The translations under genes and the position numbers were made by a program. From CBDDBX01 sp965225955 (GTDB taxonomy: Bacteria > Acidobacteriota > Aminicenantia > UBA2199), in NCBI GenBank assembly GCA_965225955.1, contig CBDDBX010000014.1, positions 124,001 through 188,000 of the forward strand: 64,000 bases of DNA, in the 5' to 3' direction. The notes below the pieces were generated by a model, which ran no database searches, was not told the origin of the DNA, and saw only the letters and a program-made list of their open reading frames with translations. This document shows positions 17,287 through 25,896 of this stretch, piece by piece (position 1 is the first letter of the stretch; each line of letters opens with the position of its first letter).

Positions 17287-17973
17287 TTAAAAATCAACAT
17301 CAGTAACTTTACCATCGGTAAAGGTGATTTTCATATCAGGGTACTTATATTTTACCTTTGAGCCAAGTACTGCTTTATTAACAGGTTGACCCATCATACT
17401 CTCAACCTCTTCAATTGTCATGCCCATTTTGATCTCTTTAGGTTTGTTAAGTTCTTCAACTGAATCAAATACATCAAAGTACTTATCTATCAGAGCCATG
17501 ATTTTCTCTTTTTCCCACTTCTTATCGAATTTAAATACGAAGTTATTGGCGTTAATACCTGCACCACTGGATTTTGCCTTAAATATGGTGTCTACCTGTC
17601 CGCTATGTCTGTTGTCATAAGCTAAAGCTCTCAGGGTGACTGTTTTAATAAGAACACTCTTTTTTCTTACTTTAACTTTTTCTATTTTCAGAGCTTCACC
17701 TTTAGGCAGTACATTTGAACTTTCGCTTTTAAAGCCAAGAAAACTCTTAACTTTCCATGTACCATCTTTTTTCACGATTATTTCACATTTCTGTTTGATG
17801 CCGAGGTTACCGGACTGTTTCTGAATTGATGTCGGGATTCCGTCAATTTTCAGCTTTAGTATTTTGTCTTTGGCATATTTAGAGGCAATTTCCTTTGAGT
17901 CCAGTTCGTTAATAGCATAAACTGAACCAGAAAGTAGTCCAAATATCAAAAATAGTGTTAAAAAGTTTTTCAT
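17287..17973 (-). CDS. Exported protein with BamE/SmpA-like C-terminus
   Basis: A 228-aa exported protein. A cleavable signal peptide (MKNFLTLFLIFGLLSG, then SVYA) precedes a Lys-rich mature region with no cysteine. The last 60 residues contain IKMGMTIEEVESMMGQPV followed by alternating strands ending DGKVTDVDF, the pattern of SmpA/OmlA (BamE)-type folds; the middle 120 residues I do not recognise. The open frame extends to 18021, but ATG 17973 is preceded by CGGAGG at the right distance and opens the signal peptide. It lies 95 bases downstream of the HAD gene on the same strand. Function is unknown; an envelope role is inferred. Confidence 0.75.
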   Translation of the reverse strand: MKNFLTLFLIFGLLSGSVYAINELDSKEIASKYAKDKILKLKIDGIPTSIQKQSGNLGIKQKCEIIVKKDGTWKVKSFLGFKSESSNVLPKGEALKIEKVKVRKKSVLIKTVTLRALAYDNRHSGQVDTIFKAKSSGAGINANNFVFKFDKKWEKEKIMALIDKYFDVFDSVEELNKPKEIKMGMTIEEVESMMGQPVNKAVLGSKVKYKYPDMKITFTDGKVTDVDF

Positions 17974-18068
17974 TATTTTCCTCCGTAAACAAAAATTAAC
18001 AAAAGAAAACTTAATATGCAAGTGTTTTGTAAATAAAATTTTCAGATATCTGAAATCCTGCCTTCAGA

Positions 18069-18761
18069 TTAGATGTGATGAAGCAGTATGCTTGCTGCCT
18101 GATTGAGATCCTTTACTTCAAAATCCGGTTTAATATTATGATCCCATATGGTATTCAGTCTGTTGAGCCAGCAGGATTTTATGCCTACTCTTGAGGCTCC
18201 GATAATATCTGATGCTGAGTCTCCAATATGTATTACATTCTCAGGTTGAATATTATAAGCCTTTAGAGCTTCAGTAAATATTCTGCCTGACTTATCGTTC
18301 TTATAAGATTGCACCTCTTCTGATATGTATGATTTATCAAAATTAAAAAGATTAAGATGGGGCTGTATCATATCGGCATCTGAATCACTGATAAGACATA
18401 TTCTATAGTGTTCGGATACTCTGGAAACGAAATCTGTTGCATCAGAATATGGCTCAGCTTTACTATGCTCGGAAATAAGCACTTCTGCTGAATCTTCAAG
18501 GCTGAGAGATGAGTATTCAGATATATCAATCTCTTTTAAAAGATCCCTGAAAATCTGACGGAGAGTTCTGAATCCTTTTGCTCTGTTTACTATTTCATGA
18601 TATCTGGAGGCTATAAGGGAAGACATCCGGCAGGAGAACTCTTCTGACAAATTGTCGCAGTAGTTGGTTCCCAGTAGTCTTAACCAGATGTTTCTTCTTC
18701 TGGTATCTATATCTACCAGAGTCTGAAACATATCTATAAAAATTATATCCGGTTTACCCAT
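18069..18761 (-). CDS. HAD-superfamily hydrolase (subfamily IA)
   Basis: A 230-aa HAD fold enzyme. Motif I is IIFIDMFQTLVD, with nucleophile Asp in the DxF-x-T form seen in many IA members; motif II is CLISDSD (Ser after ICL); motif III Lys is in VQSYKNDKSGRIF; motif IV is VIHIGDSASDIIGA. The alpha-helical cap of about 60 residues follows motif I. Most relatives are small-molecule phosphatases; substrate cannot be read from sequence. The start has a good GAGG five bases upstream. A short inverted repeat (AAAACTC / GAGTTTT, 18782-18801) lies in its leader. Confidence 0.85.
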   Translation of the reverse strand: MGKPDIIFIDMFQTLVDIDTRRRNIWLRLLGTNYCDNLSEEFSCRMSSLIASRYHEIVNRAKGFRTLRQIFRDLLKEIDISEYSSLSLEDSAEVLISEHSKAEPYSDATDFVSRVSEHYRICLISDSDADMIQPHLNLFNFDKSYISEEVQSYKNDKSGRIFTEALKAYNIQPENVIHIGDSASDIIGASRVGIKSCWLNRLNTIWDHNIKPDFEVKDLNQAASILLHHI

Positions 18762-19060
18762 TTTACCTCAGTTCAGTTTATAAAACTCTTTAATGAGTTT
18801 TCTGTAAAAATTATACTCTATTTATATCAGATAATGGTTAGTTAAAGCAAATGAAGGCGCTCCGGGAGAATTGAACAAATACTGGTGATATTATCTTAAA
18901 AACTACGCCGGACAGGAACAGACTTTCAACGACAGATCCGTTGTCTTTCCAAACGCTTAAGTTAGTGCCATTGATAACCATTAGTCTATGTCTGCAGTTC
19001 CTGTTTTGGTGGGTAAAACAGGGGTTTTGAAAAAATTGAGAAAACAGTTAAAATAGTTGT
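18762..19060. other. Intergenic region with possible decayed reading frame
   Basis: Nearly 300 bases between divergent genes. The minus-strand end carries a TATAAT (18816-18811) likely serving the HAD gene and the AAAACTC/GAGTTTT inverted repeat. From about 18846 one plus-strand frame reads like protein (GELNKYW, stop, YYLKNYAGQEQTFNDR) interrupted by TGA and TAA codons, which may be a gene remnant. No tRNA or clear promoter for the downstream synthase was recognised. Confidence 0.35.
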
Positions 19061-20083
19061 ATGAAAAGTTTGAAGGAATTGATCAGAGAGCAGGTTGTTG
19101 TAGCAGCGGAGATAGGTATTAACCATAATGGAGAGTATAGTATTGCTGAAGAGCTTGTAGATGCAGCAGCACAATGCGGTGCCGATGCAGTAAAGTTTCA
19201 GAGTTTTAATACTGATTATATGTACTCCAGGCTTACTCCGGGGTTTTCCCATACAGAGAAAGATGTTTTTGCCCAGATGAAAGAGCTGGAAGTTAAAGCT
19301 GAATGGTGGGAGAAACTGAAAGCTTATGCTCATAAGAGGGGAGTCCTTTTTGCAGTATCTGTATTTGATAAACCTTCCCTTGATATTGTATCCAGAACCG
19401 GAATTGATTTTGTTAAGGTCGCATCTGGGGAATTAACCAATCTTCCGCTTCTTAAGGATCAGCTTCTTCTGAGTGATACCTTTGTTGTTTCCACCGGTAT
19501 GGCAGTTTATGAGGAGATTCAGAAAACAGTAACTTTTCTGGATGAAATAGGGGTGAGTCATCAGATTCTGCTGGAATGCACATCCGCATATCCCGCTCCA
19601 CCGGAATCGGTTAATCTGCTGAATATAGATTTTCTCAGGGAACGTTTCTCCCTGCCTGTAGGTTTTTCAGATCACACTGTTGGAGTACATCACGCCATGG
19701 CTGCTGTTGCAAGAGGAGCATGCTTCATTGAAAAACATTTCACCCTTGATAAAAACTCAGAAGGGCCGGATCATATTCTATCATCAGATCCTGAAGAACT
19801 TAAAGCTCTGGTGGACGGAGTAAGAGATCTTGAGAAATCTCTGAAAACTAATGAAAAGAAAGGGATATCAATATATGAAGAGGCAGGGCGTGAACTGGGT
19901 AGAAAAAGTGTCGTTGCTTCAAAGCTTATTCCCGCAGGAGAAGAGATTACTAAAGAGAATACTTTAATCAAAAGACCAGGTAAAGGTATCTCCCCGGTTG
20001 AAGCTTCAGAGTTGTACGGAAAAGTTGCTCTTACAGATATTCCAGGAGAACAGTGGATAACCTGGGATATGGTAAAACGCTGA
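19061..20083 (+). CDS. NeuB-family sialic/legionaminic acid synthase
   Basis: Condenses phosphoenolpyruvate with a 2-acetamido sugar to make a nonulosonic acid (sialic, legionaminic or pseudaminic type). The 340 aa form a TIM barrel opening with AAEIGINHNG, ADAVKFQSF and VKVASGEL, containing LLECTSAYPAP and SDHTVGVHHAMAAVARGA, and a metal-binding region FIEKHFTLDKN. A C-terminal SAF antifreeze-like domain (about 275-340: GRKSVVASKLIPAGEEIT) completes it. The gene stands alone here, without the usual epimerase or CMP-transferase neighbours; an SpsF-like cytidylyltransferase lies 35 kb away. Which nonulosonate it makes is undetermined. Confidence 0.9.
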   Translation: MKSLKELIREQVVVAAEIGINHNGEYSIAEELVDAAAQCGADAVKFQSFNTDYMYSRLTPGFSHTEKDVFAQMKELEVKAEWWEKLKAYAHKRGVLFAVSVFDKPSLDIVSRTGIDFVKVASGELTNLPLLKDQLLLSDTFVVSTGMAVYEEIQKTVTFLDEIGVSHQILLECTSAYPAPPESVNLLNIDFLRERFSLPVGFSDHTVGVHHAMAAVARGACFIEKHFTLDKNSEGPDHILSSDPEELKALVDGVRDLEKSLKTNEKKGISIYEEAGRELGRKSVVASKLIPAGEEITKENTLIKRPGKGISPVEASELYGKVALTDIPGEQWITWDMVKR

Positions 20084-20219
20084 CTTTATAAAACTTATTA
20101 TCGGGTGTTATCTTCAATATGATACCCGGTACTCATATCTGGTATCCTATGCCTGTTTCCAAATTAGAAGTTCATTACCTCTCTTTCTAATCATTTTATC
20201 AGATTCCAAATTCATTAAA

Positions 20220-20244
20220 ATGTAAAATATCAGATATTTTACAT
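20220..20244. repeat. 25-bp palindrome (operator-like or hairpin)
   Basis: ATGTAAAATAT, CAG, ATATTTTACAT: perfect 11-bp arms around a 3-base centre. It lies 200 bases upstream of the tandem propeller operon. The AT-rich symmetry is typical of a dimeric repressor site, though an RNA hairpin is equally possible; no T tract follows. Confidence 0.6.
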
Positions 20245-20297
20245 CAGAACATCCAAATTAATCGTGATACTTCGTATAAAATTGTATTGGGTTGAAT

Positions 20298-20403
20298 CCT
20301 GCAAAGCTAATCAAAGTGTATAGCTTTATCTGCAGGTCATTTCAGGCTCAATTTTAAAGGGGGCGGTTATAGATTTATTTCTGCAGGATTATTTTATCTG
20401 CAG
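20298..20403 (+). repeat. CTGCAG-bearing inverted repeats in the operon leader
   Basis: Nested arms CCTGCA-AAGCTA (20298-20309) pair with TAGCTT (20321-20326) and TGCAGG (20331-20336), giving a strong stem with an internal TATC bulge. A second pair, CTGCAG at 20381-20386 and 20398-20403, encloses ATTATTTTAT-like sequence. In RNA these could fold into alternative stems because all arms share CTGCA. Confidence 0.5.
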
Positions 20404-20444
20404 TGAAGATTAGAAAAAAATTGGTTCATTTAAAAGGAGAAGAA

Positions 20445-21977
20445 ATGAAGATGTTTTGGAAAACCGGTTTAATTTTATGTTTAATGGTTCTGGCAATTGG
20501 CTTAGGAGCTCAGACAGAAGATATCGACTTTAAGGAGATAACGATTACAACTGGTACAGAGCAGTGTGAGCTGAATCCGTATCGTGGAGATCATAAAGTA
20601 TCTACTCCACTTGAAGGAGGGGGATTTGCCATAATGTGGCAGCAGGGTTATAGAGATCTTTATCTGAACTTTGTTGACAGAGATGGGAATAAGCTCCTGA
20701 AAGATCCTTACCATATTGAGACAGAAGAAGAGAGCCAGTGGAGACGGTGTCTGCTGGAGAGTGATCATGAAGGAGGTGTATATCTTATCTATTCTTATGA
20801 TAATAGCCAGAAAGAGAGGTGCTACGTCTATATTAACAGAATTAACTCAGAAGGAAAGGCTCTCTGGGGAGATCGGGGGGTGGAAATCCCCATTACCGAT
20901 AATTCTGAGTGCTTTTTGGGTGCTGGGGGGTGTCTGGGAACTGTACTGGCGGATAAAGACGGTATAACAGTTTTCACTCACGATGGAACAGACAGCGTTT
21001 ATGCGGCTTCATCAAGAATATATGTGCAAAGGTTTAATCTGGATGGAGAGGCTCAGCTGGAAGATACAGGAAAAGTTATTTGCAAAAGCCCTGGTACTAA
21101 ATGTGGAATGTTCACTGTGGATGATGGGGAAGGAGGTTACGTTCTTGTCTGGGATGAAGATTTAAATGGAATGAGTGTGTTTTATGGAGATATTCATATG
21201 AGAGCTCAGAGAGTAGATGAAAAGTTTGAACCTCAATGGAATGGTGAAAAAGGGCGACTGATTAAAAAATGTATGAAACAGGGGTCAATGAATAACTATA
21301 AAACGAGAGCCCCCAGAGAGCTGTTCAGATTTGAAGATAAGATCTACATAGCTTTTGGTGATTATGACACCAATGGTGGTGATTTCAGAGAGGATAGTGA
21401 ACAGACCGAACTGCACATTTTGAAACTGAATGGTAAAGATTACAGAAAACCTCTGATTTTTAAAAATCAGGAACTTGGAGATATGATACTTGATGGAGAA
21501 GGTGGGGTCTATTTCCTAAATTTCAAGCGTAGCTATGTTCCGGACCCTTTTTACAGGAATACCATTTTTGTCCACCATGTAGATAATAAATTCAAAAGAA
21601 CCTGGGGGAACAGTGGTATCAGATTGCAGAGGGAAAGGTATGTTACGGACTATTCTCTCTGTTGTCATTATACAAAAAAAGACGGGTTAAGGCTTCTGTG
21701 GACAAGTTATACAAAAGGCTATGATGATTTTAAAGTTGTTGTAAACAGAATAGGTAAGGACGGAGAACTGCTCGATGGCGCAGAGGGATTGGTTGTTCTG
21801 GAAGATGATGCATGGATGGATATCAGAAGTCGTATGTATGATCCTGTAACTGGTGATCTGTTAACTCTCATTTATCAGAACAATGAGTATGATGGTTTTT
21901 TTCACTATATGAATATCTCAGCACTTTTATTTAAAGGTGATATTGCAGAAGAAGAGGAAGAAACAGAACAGGAATAA
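20445..21977 (+). CDS. Exported beta-propeller-like protein, tandem copy 1
   Basis: A 510-aa exported protein, first of three tandem paralogues; I know no named family for it. The signal peptide ends near residue 22 (LILCLMVLAIGLGAQ), followed by TEDIDFKE. The mature part reads as seven or eight blade-like repeats of about 50-60 residues, each with a hydrophobic strand near a Gly-rich turn and a closing aromatic: GGGFAIMWQQG, HEGGVYLIYSYD, KDGITVFTHDG, GEGGYVLVWDED, GEGGVYFLNFKR and KDGLRLLWTSY. The C-terminus is acidic (EEEEETEQE). ATG 20445 follows AAAGGAG; the GTG at 20403 is rejected. Blade count and fold are inferred by eye. Confidence 0.8.
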   Translation: MKMFWKTGLILCLMVLAIGLGAQTEDIDFKEITITTGTEQCELNPYRGDHKVSTPLEGGGFAIMWQQGYRDLYLNFVDRDGNKLLKDPYHIETEEESQWRRCLLESDHEGGVYLIYSYDNSQKERCYVYINRINSEGKALWGDRGVEIPITDNSECFLGAGGCLGTVLADKDGITVFTHDGTDSVYAASSRIYVQRFNLDGEAQLEDTGKVICKSPGTKCGMFTVDDGEGGYVLVWDEDLNGMSVFYGDIHMRAQRVDEKFEPQWNGEKGRLIKKCMKQGSMNNYKTRAPRELFRFEDKIYIAFGDYDTNGGDFREDSEQTELHILKLNGKDYRKPLIFKNQELGDMILDGEGGVYFLNFKRSYVPDPFYRNTIFVHHVDNKFKRTWGNSGIRLQRERYVTDYSLCCHYTKKDGLRLLWTSYTKGYDDFKVVVNRIGKDGELLDGAEGLVVLEDDAWMDIRSRMYDPVTGDLLTLIYQNNEYDGFFHYMNISALLFKGDIAEEEEETEQE

Positions 21978-22055
21978 TCAAATGATCTTTTTTATTCTGA
22001 AAGATTTTTTATCAGATGTGAAAACTATAAAGAAGGATTTTTTTAAGGAGAAGAA
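21978..22055 (+). repeat. Duplicated 78-bp intergenic spacer, copy 1
   Basis: This spacer is nearly identical to 23613-23690: both are 78 bp and share AATCAAATGATCTTTTTTAT, TTTTTTATCAGATGTGAA and the AAGGAG ribosome binding site. It shows that the duplication unit included the spacer as well as the gene. Confidence 0.85.
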
Positions 22056-23612
22056 ATGAAGATGTTTTGGAAAACCGGTTTAATTTTATGTTTAATGGTT
22101 CTGGCAATTGGCTTAGGAGCTCAGACAGAAGATATCGATTTTAAAGAGCTTACGATTACAACGGGATTTAAGAGGCACGAGTTAAACGAGTATCTTGGAG
22201 ATCACAGAGTGGCAACTCCACTTGAAGAGGGAGGCTTTGCCATAATGTGGCAGCATGGTTATACAAATCTTTATCTCAATTTTATTAACCGGGATGGAGA
22301 GAAATCCCTGAAGGAACCCTACCATATTGAAATAGAAGAAGGTTGTGTGTGGAGAAGATGTTTTCTTGAGGGTGATCATGAAGGAGGGGTATATCTTATC
22401 TACTCTTATGAGAATGATAAGAAAGGCAGATGCTACTTCTATATAAACAGAATAAACTCTGAAGGAAAGGTGCTTTGGGGGGATCGGGGTGTGGAAATTA
22501 CCGTTGCTGATAATTCTGATCACTTTCATACTGCTGGCGGGTGTCTGGGAACTGCACTGTCAGACAAAGATGGAATAACAGTTTTTACTCATGATGGCGC
22601 AGATAGATCCTGTGTGAATCTATCCAGAATATATGTGCAAAGGTTTAATCTGGATGGAGAGGCTCAGATGAAAGGTACAGGAAATGTTATTTGCAAAAGC
22701 CCAGGCACTAAATGCGGAATGCTTGCCGTTGATGATGGGGAAGGAGGAATTGTTCTTGTCTGGGATGAAGATTTAAATGGAATTCGTGATCTTTATGGAG
22801 ATACTCATATGAGAGCTCAGAGAGTGGATGAAAAGTTTAAACCTAAATGGAAGGGTAAGAAAGGAATCCTGATTAAAAAATGTATGAAACAGGGATCAAT
22901 GAATACCTATAATAACAGAGAAACAAGAGAGCTGTTCAGATTTGAAGATAAGATATATGTGGCTTTTGATGATTACGATACCAATAAAGGAGATTTCAGA
23001 GAGGATAGTGAGCAGACGGAGCTGCATATATTAAAACTGAATGGTAAAGCTTACAGAAAACCTCTGATTTTTAAAAACCAGGAACTTGGGGATATGATAC
23101 CAGATGGAGAAGGTGGGGTATATCTGCTCAATTTTAAACGTAGTTATGTTAGGGATCCTTTCTACAGGAATACCATGTTTGCCCACCATGTAGATAATAA
23201 GTTCAAAAGAACCTGGGGGAGCGATGGTATCAGATTCCAGCCTGAAAGGTATGTTCTCAATTTTTCTCTCTGCTGTCACTATACAAAAAAAGATGGACTA
23301 AAACTCCTGTGGACCAGTTACACAAAAGATCAGAACGATTTTAAGATTGAGGCTAACAGAATCGATGCCGAAGGAGAATTATCTGATGGCGCAGATGGAA
23401 GAGTTCTTCTGGAAGCTGATTCATGGATGGATATCAGAAGCCGTATATATGATCCTGTAACTGGTGATTTGTTAACCCTTATTTATCAACACAATGAAAA
23501 TGATGGCTTTTTTAATTACCTGAATATTTCTGCGCTACTCTTCAAAGGTGATATAGAAGCAGAAGAAGAGGAAGAAGATGATGAAGAAGATGACGAAACA
23601 GAAGAGGAATAA
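22056..23612 (+). CDS. Exported beta-propeller-like protein, tandem copy 2
   Basis: A 518-aa paralogue of the preceding protein. The first 30 residues, including the signal peptide, are almost identical to copy 1 (MKMFWKTGLILCLMVLAIGL), and similarity continues through the whole chain with substitutions clustered in loops between blades, for example around residues 150-190 and 260-290. The conserved DGEAQ, CKSPGTKCGM and WMDIRSR segments are shared. Its acidic tail is the longest of the three (EEEEEDDEEDDETEEE). RBS AAGGAG lies six bases upstream. Like its neighbours it is probably periplasmic or surface-located; the ligand is unknown. Confidence 0.8.
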   Translation: MKMFWKTGLILCLMVLAIGLGAQTEDIDFKELTITTGFKRHELNEYLGDHRVATPLEEGGFAIMWQHGYTNLYLNFINRDGEKSLKEPYHIEIEEGCVWRRCFLEGDHEGGVYLIYSYENDKKGRCYFYINRINSEGKVLWGDRGVEITVADNSDHFHTAGGCLGTALSDKDGITVFTHDGADRSCVNLSRIYVQRFNLDGEAQMKGTGNVICKSPGTKCGMLAVDDGEGGIVLVWDEDLNGIRDLYGDTHMRAQRVDEKFKPKWKGKKGILIKKCMKQGSMNTYNNRETRELFRFEDKIYVAFDDYDTNKGDFREDSEQTELHILKLNGKAYRKPLIFKNQELGDMIPDGEGGVYLLNFKRSYVRDPFYRNTMFAHHVDNKFKRTWGSDGIRFQPERYVLNFSLCCHYTKKDGLKLLWTSYTKDQNDFKIEANRIDAEGELSDGADGRVLLEADSWMDIRSRIYDPVTGDLLTLIYQHNENDGFFNYLNISALLFKGDIEAEEEEEDDEEDDETEEE

Positions 23613-23690
23613 TCAAATGATCTTTTTTATTCTGAAAAATTTTTTATCAGATGTGAAGATTATAAAGAAGAATTTTTTTAAGGAGAAGGA
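23613..23690 (+). repeat. Duplicated 78-bp intergenic spacer, copy 2
   Basis: Second copy of the spacer at 21978-22055, of equal length and differing at only a handful of positions, ending in the AAGGAG before copy 3. Confidence 0.85.
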
Positions 23691-25223
23691 ATGAAAGTGT
23701 TTTACAGAATTGGTTTAATTTTATGTTTAATGGTTCTGGCAATTGGCTTAGGAGCTCAGACAGAAGACATCGATTTTAAAGAGATAACCGTTACAACTGG
23801 ATTTGAGCGTTATGAGTTAAATGATTATCTGGGAGATCATAAGGTTTCTACTCCACTTGAAGGAGGGGGCTTTGCCATAATGTGGCAGCAGGGTTATACA
23901 AATCTTTATCTCAATTTTATTAACCGGGATGGAGAGAAATTCCTGAAGGAACCCTACCATATTGAACTGGAAGAAGGTTATAAATGGGCAAGATGTTTCC
24001 TTGAGAGTGATCATGAAGGAGGGGTATATCTTATCTATTCTTATGAGAATTATCAGGAGAATAAGAGGCACCTCTATATTAACAGAATTAGTCCTGAAGG
24101 CAGTGCTTCCTGGGGAGAGAAAGGGGTAAGGATTAAGACTCCTGATAATTCTGCTCAAATTTTTATTGGCGGAGGATGTTTTGGAACTGCATTGGCAGAT
24201 AAAGAAGGAATAACTGTTTTTATTCACGAAGGAACAAGTCAATCGTATCCAATGAAAAAAATTATATATGCCCAGAGGTTTGATGGAGAGGGAGAGGCAC
24301 AATTAAGTGAGTTTGGGAATGTCGTTTATGAAGGACCTGGAACTAAATGTGGAATGATTGCCGTTGATGATGGTGAAGGTGGTGCTTTTCTTATCTGGGA
24401 TGAAGATTTAAATGGAATGGCAGGTACTTATGGGGAGATTCATATGAGAGCTCAGAGAATAGATGAAAAGTTTGAGCCTCAATGGAATAGTACAGAGGGA
24501 GTTTTAATTAAAAAATGTAAAAAACAGGGCTCAGTTAATGGCTACCATTTAATGCAAAACAGAAAGGCTTTCAGAGTTGAAGATAAGCTTTATGTAGTTT
24601 TTGAAGATTACGATACTAATTATGGGGATTTTGTCAAAAACAGTGAACAAACTGAGTTACATACTTACAAACTCAATGGTAAACGTTATAAAAAACCACT
24701 TATTTTCAGGGAAGAGTGCTTTTCAGATATGGTGCCGGATGGAAAAGAAGGATTCTATCTCCTGAACTATAAACGGTTTTATATTCCTGACCCTTTTTAC
24801 AGGAGTGCAATGCGTGTACACCATATTGATAATAAATTAAAAAAAACCTGGGGGGAAGATGGAATAAGGTTTCAGCCGGAAAGATATATTGTGAGAAGAT
24901 CTCCCTGTTGTCAATATACGGAAAAAAAAGGCCTGAGACTCTTCTGGACCAATTATACAGAAGATCAGGATGATTTTAAAAATGTAGTGTGCAGAGTTAC
25001 AGAAGACGGTGAGTTACTGGACGGTATTAATGGGAAAATTATCATGGAGGCCAGCATATGGATGGATATCAGAAGCCGTATGCATGATTCTGAAACCGGT
25101 GATTTGTTAACTCTCCTTTATCAACACAATGAGAGTGATGGTTTCTTTAATTACCTGAACATTTCTGCGCTACTCTTCAAAGGTGATATAGCAGAAGAAG
25201 AGGAAGATACAGAACAGGAATAG
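23691..25223 (+). CDS. Exported beta-propeller-like protein, tandem copy 3
   Basis: A 510-aa paralogue of copies 1 and 2, visibly the most diverged (MKVFYRIGLILCLMVLAIGL at the start, then many changes after residue 120). The blade framework is kept (GGGFAIMWQQG, HEGGVYLIYSYE, GEGGAFLIWDED, FFNYLNISALLFKGD), as are conserved cysteine-containing segments (GPGTKCGM, SPCCQYTE). The tail is EEEEDTEQE. It is followed after 46 bases by a small beta-barrel gene and then a subtilase, all on one strand. Binding or structural roles at the cell surface are inference only. Confidence 0.8.
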   Translation: MKVFYRIGLILCLMVLAIGLGAQTEDIDFKEITVTTGFERYELNDYLGDHKVSTPLEGGGFAIMWQQGYTNLYLNFINRDGEKFLKEPYHIELEEGYKWARCFLESDHEGGVYLIYSYENYQENKRHLYINRISPEGSASWGEKGVRIKTPDNSAQIFIGGGCFGTALADKEGITVFIHEGTSQSYPMKKIIYAQRFDGEGEAQLSEFGNVVYEGPGTKCGMIAVDDGEGGAFLIWDEDLNGMAGTYGEIHMRAQRIDEKFEPQWNSTEGVLIKKCKKQGSVNGYHLMQNRKAFRVEDKLYVVFEDYDTNYGDFVKNSEQTELHTYKLNGKRYKKPLIFREECFSDMVPDGKEGFYLLNYKRFYIPDPFYRSAMRVHHIDNKLKKTWGEDGIRFQPERYIVRRSPCCQYTEKKGLRLFWTNYTEDQDDFKNVVCRVTEDGELLDGINGKIIMEASIWMDIRSRMHDSETGDLLTLLYQHNESDGFFNYLNISALLFKGDIAEEEEDTEQE

Positions 25224-25269
25224 TTAATTAATCTTTTCTATTCAGGAAAAATAACATAAGGAGATCTGT

Positions 25270-25887
25270 ATGAAAAAATTTATTTATATATTTGTTATCC
25301 TTTTTCTATGCTTCAATCTTGAAGCAGGAGATAACAGAATTTTTGCGGGAGTCAGCGGAGGGTACGGTTCATTTTCAGACTATTCCGGTAAAGCTTCATT
25401 TGAGGTTTCTGCCGGTTATAAGCTCACCGGTAATCTGATGCTCTTATTAAATGCTGGTTATGTGGCAGGTAATACCGACGCTGATGCAGAAGATTTCAGT
25501 GGAGGTAAACTGCACACTGTGCCTCTGGAGCTAAGTGTAAGATACCAGCTTAAAAAAGAGGGTAAACTTATTCCATGGCTTAGTGCTGGTGGTGGATACT
25601 ATCTGAATGGGTTCTCTCTGGATGGAAATATAAAAAAATCCTATTCAGATCAGGGCTTTGAGGTAACAGAGAGTGTTAAAAACAGATTGGGACTGACTCT
25701 GGGAGCAGGAATTGATTATGCTGCAGGAAGTAGTGTTACTCTGGTATTATCGGTGAAATACGTGAATATGAGTTCACCTGCAGGCTGGAGTATAAAGGAT
25801 GTGAGATCCGGGGTTACCAGAAAGGGAGAGTTCGACTCTTCTCTTAATCAGATAAGAGTAATGGCCGGGTTCGGGCTTAACCTTTAG
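25270..25887 (+). CDS. Small outer-membrane beta-barrel protein
   Basis: A 205-aa exported protein: signal peptide MKKFIYIFVILFLCFNLEAG, then alternating amphipathic strands (FAGVSGGYGSF, SFEVSAGYKL, LLNAGYVAG, LELSVRYQL, WLSAGGGYYLNG, LTLGAGIDYAAG, VLSVKYVNM, IRVMAGFGLNL) consistent with an eight-stranded OmpW/OmpX-like barrel. AAGGAG lies 7 bases upstream of the ATG. It stands between the propeller trio and the subtilase in the same apparent operon, so it may anchor or assist those products. The exact family is not recognised. Confidence 0.75.
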   Translation: MKKFIYIFVILFLCFNLEAGDNRIFAGVSGGYGSFSDYSGKASFEVSAGYKLTGNLMLLLNAGYVAGNTDADAEDFSGGKLHTVPLELSVRYQLKKEGKLIPWLSAGGGYYLNGFSLDGNIKKSYSDQGFEVTESVKNRLGLTLGAGIDYAAGSSVTLVLSVKYVNMSSPAGWSIKDVRSGVTRKGEFDSSLNQIRVMAGFGLNL

Positions 25888-25896
25888 GAGTAATAT

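Larger units (their letters stand above)
20084..20444. other. Structured intergenic/leader region before the propeller genes
   Basis: A 361-base stretch without a gene. It holds an imperfect hairpin just after the synthase (CGGGTGTTATC ... GATACCCG, about 20103-20130), a 25-bp palindrome at 20220-20244, and a series of CTGCAG-containing inverted repeats at 20298-20403. The first propeller gene starts at 20445 after AAAGGAG. No clear -35/-10 pair was identified. Confidence 0.55.

Noticed and set aside
23817..24302. 161-codon minus-strand frame inside propeller copy 3
   Set aside because: A similar frame appears antisense to copies 1 and 2 only because the sense sequence is duplicated; no start site or coding signal.
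20445..25223. Treating the three propeller genes as one frameshifted gene
   Set aside because: Each has its own start, signal peptide, ribosome binding site and stop, separated by full spacers.
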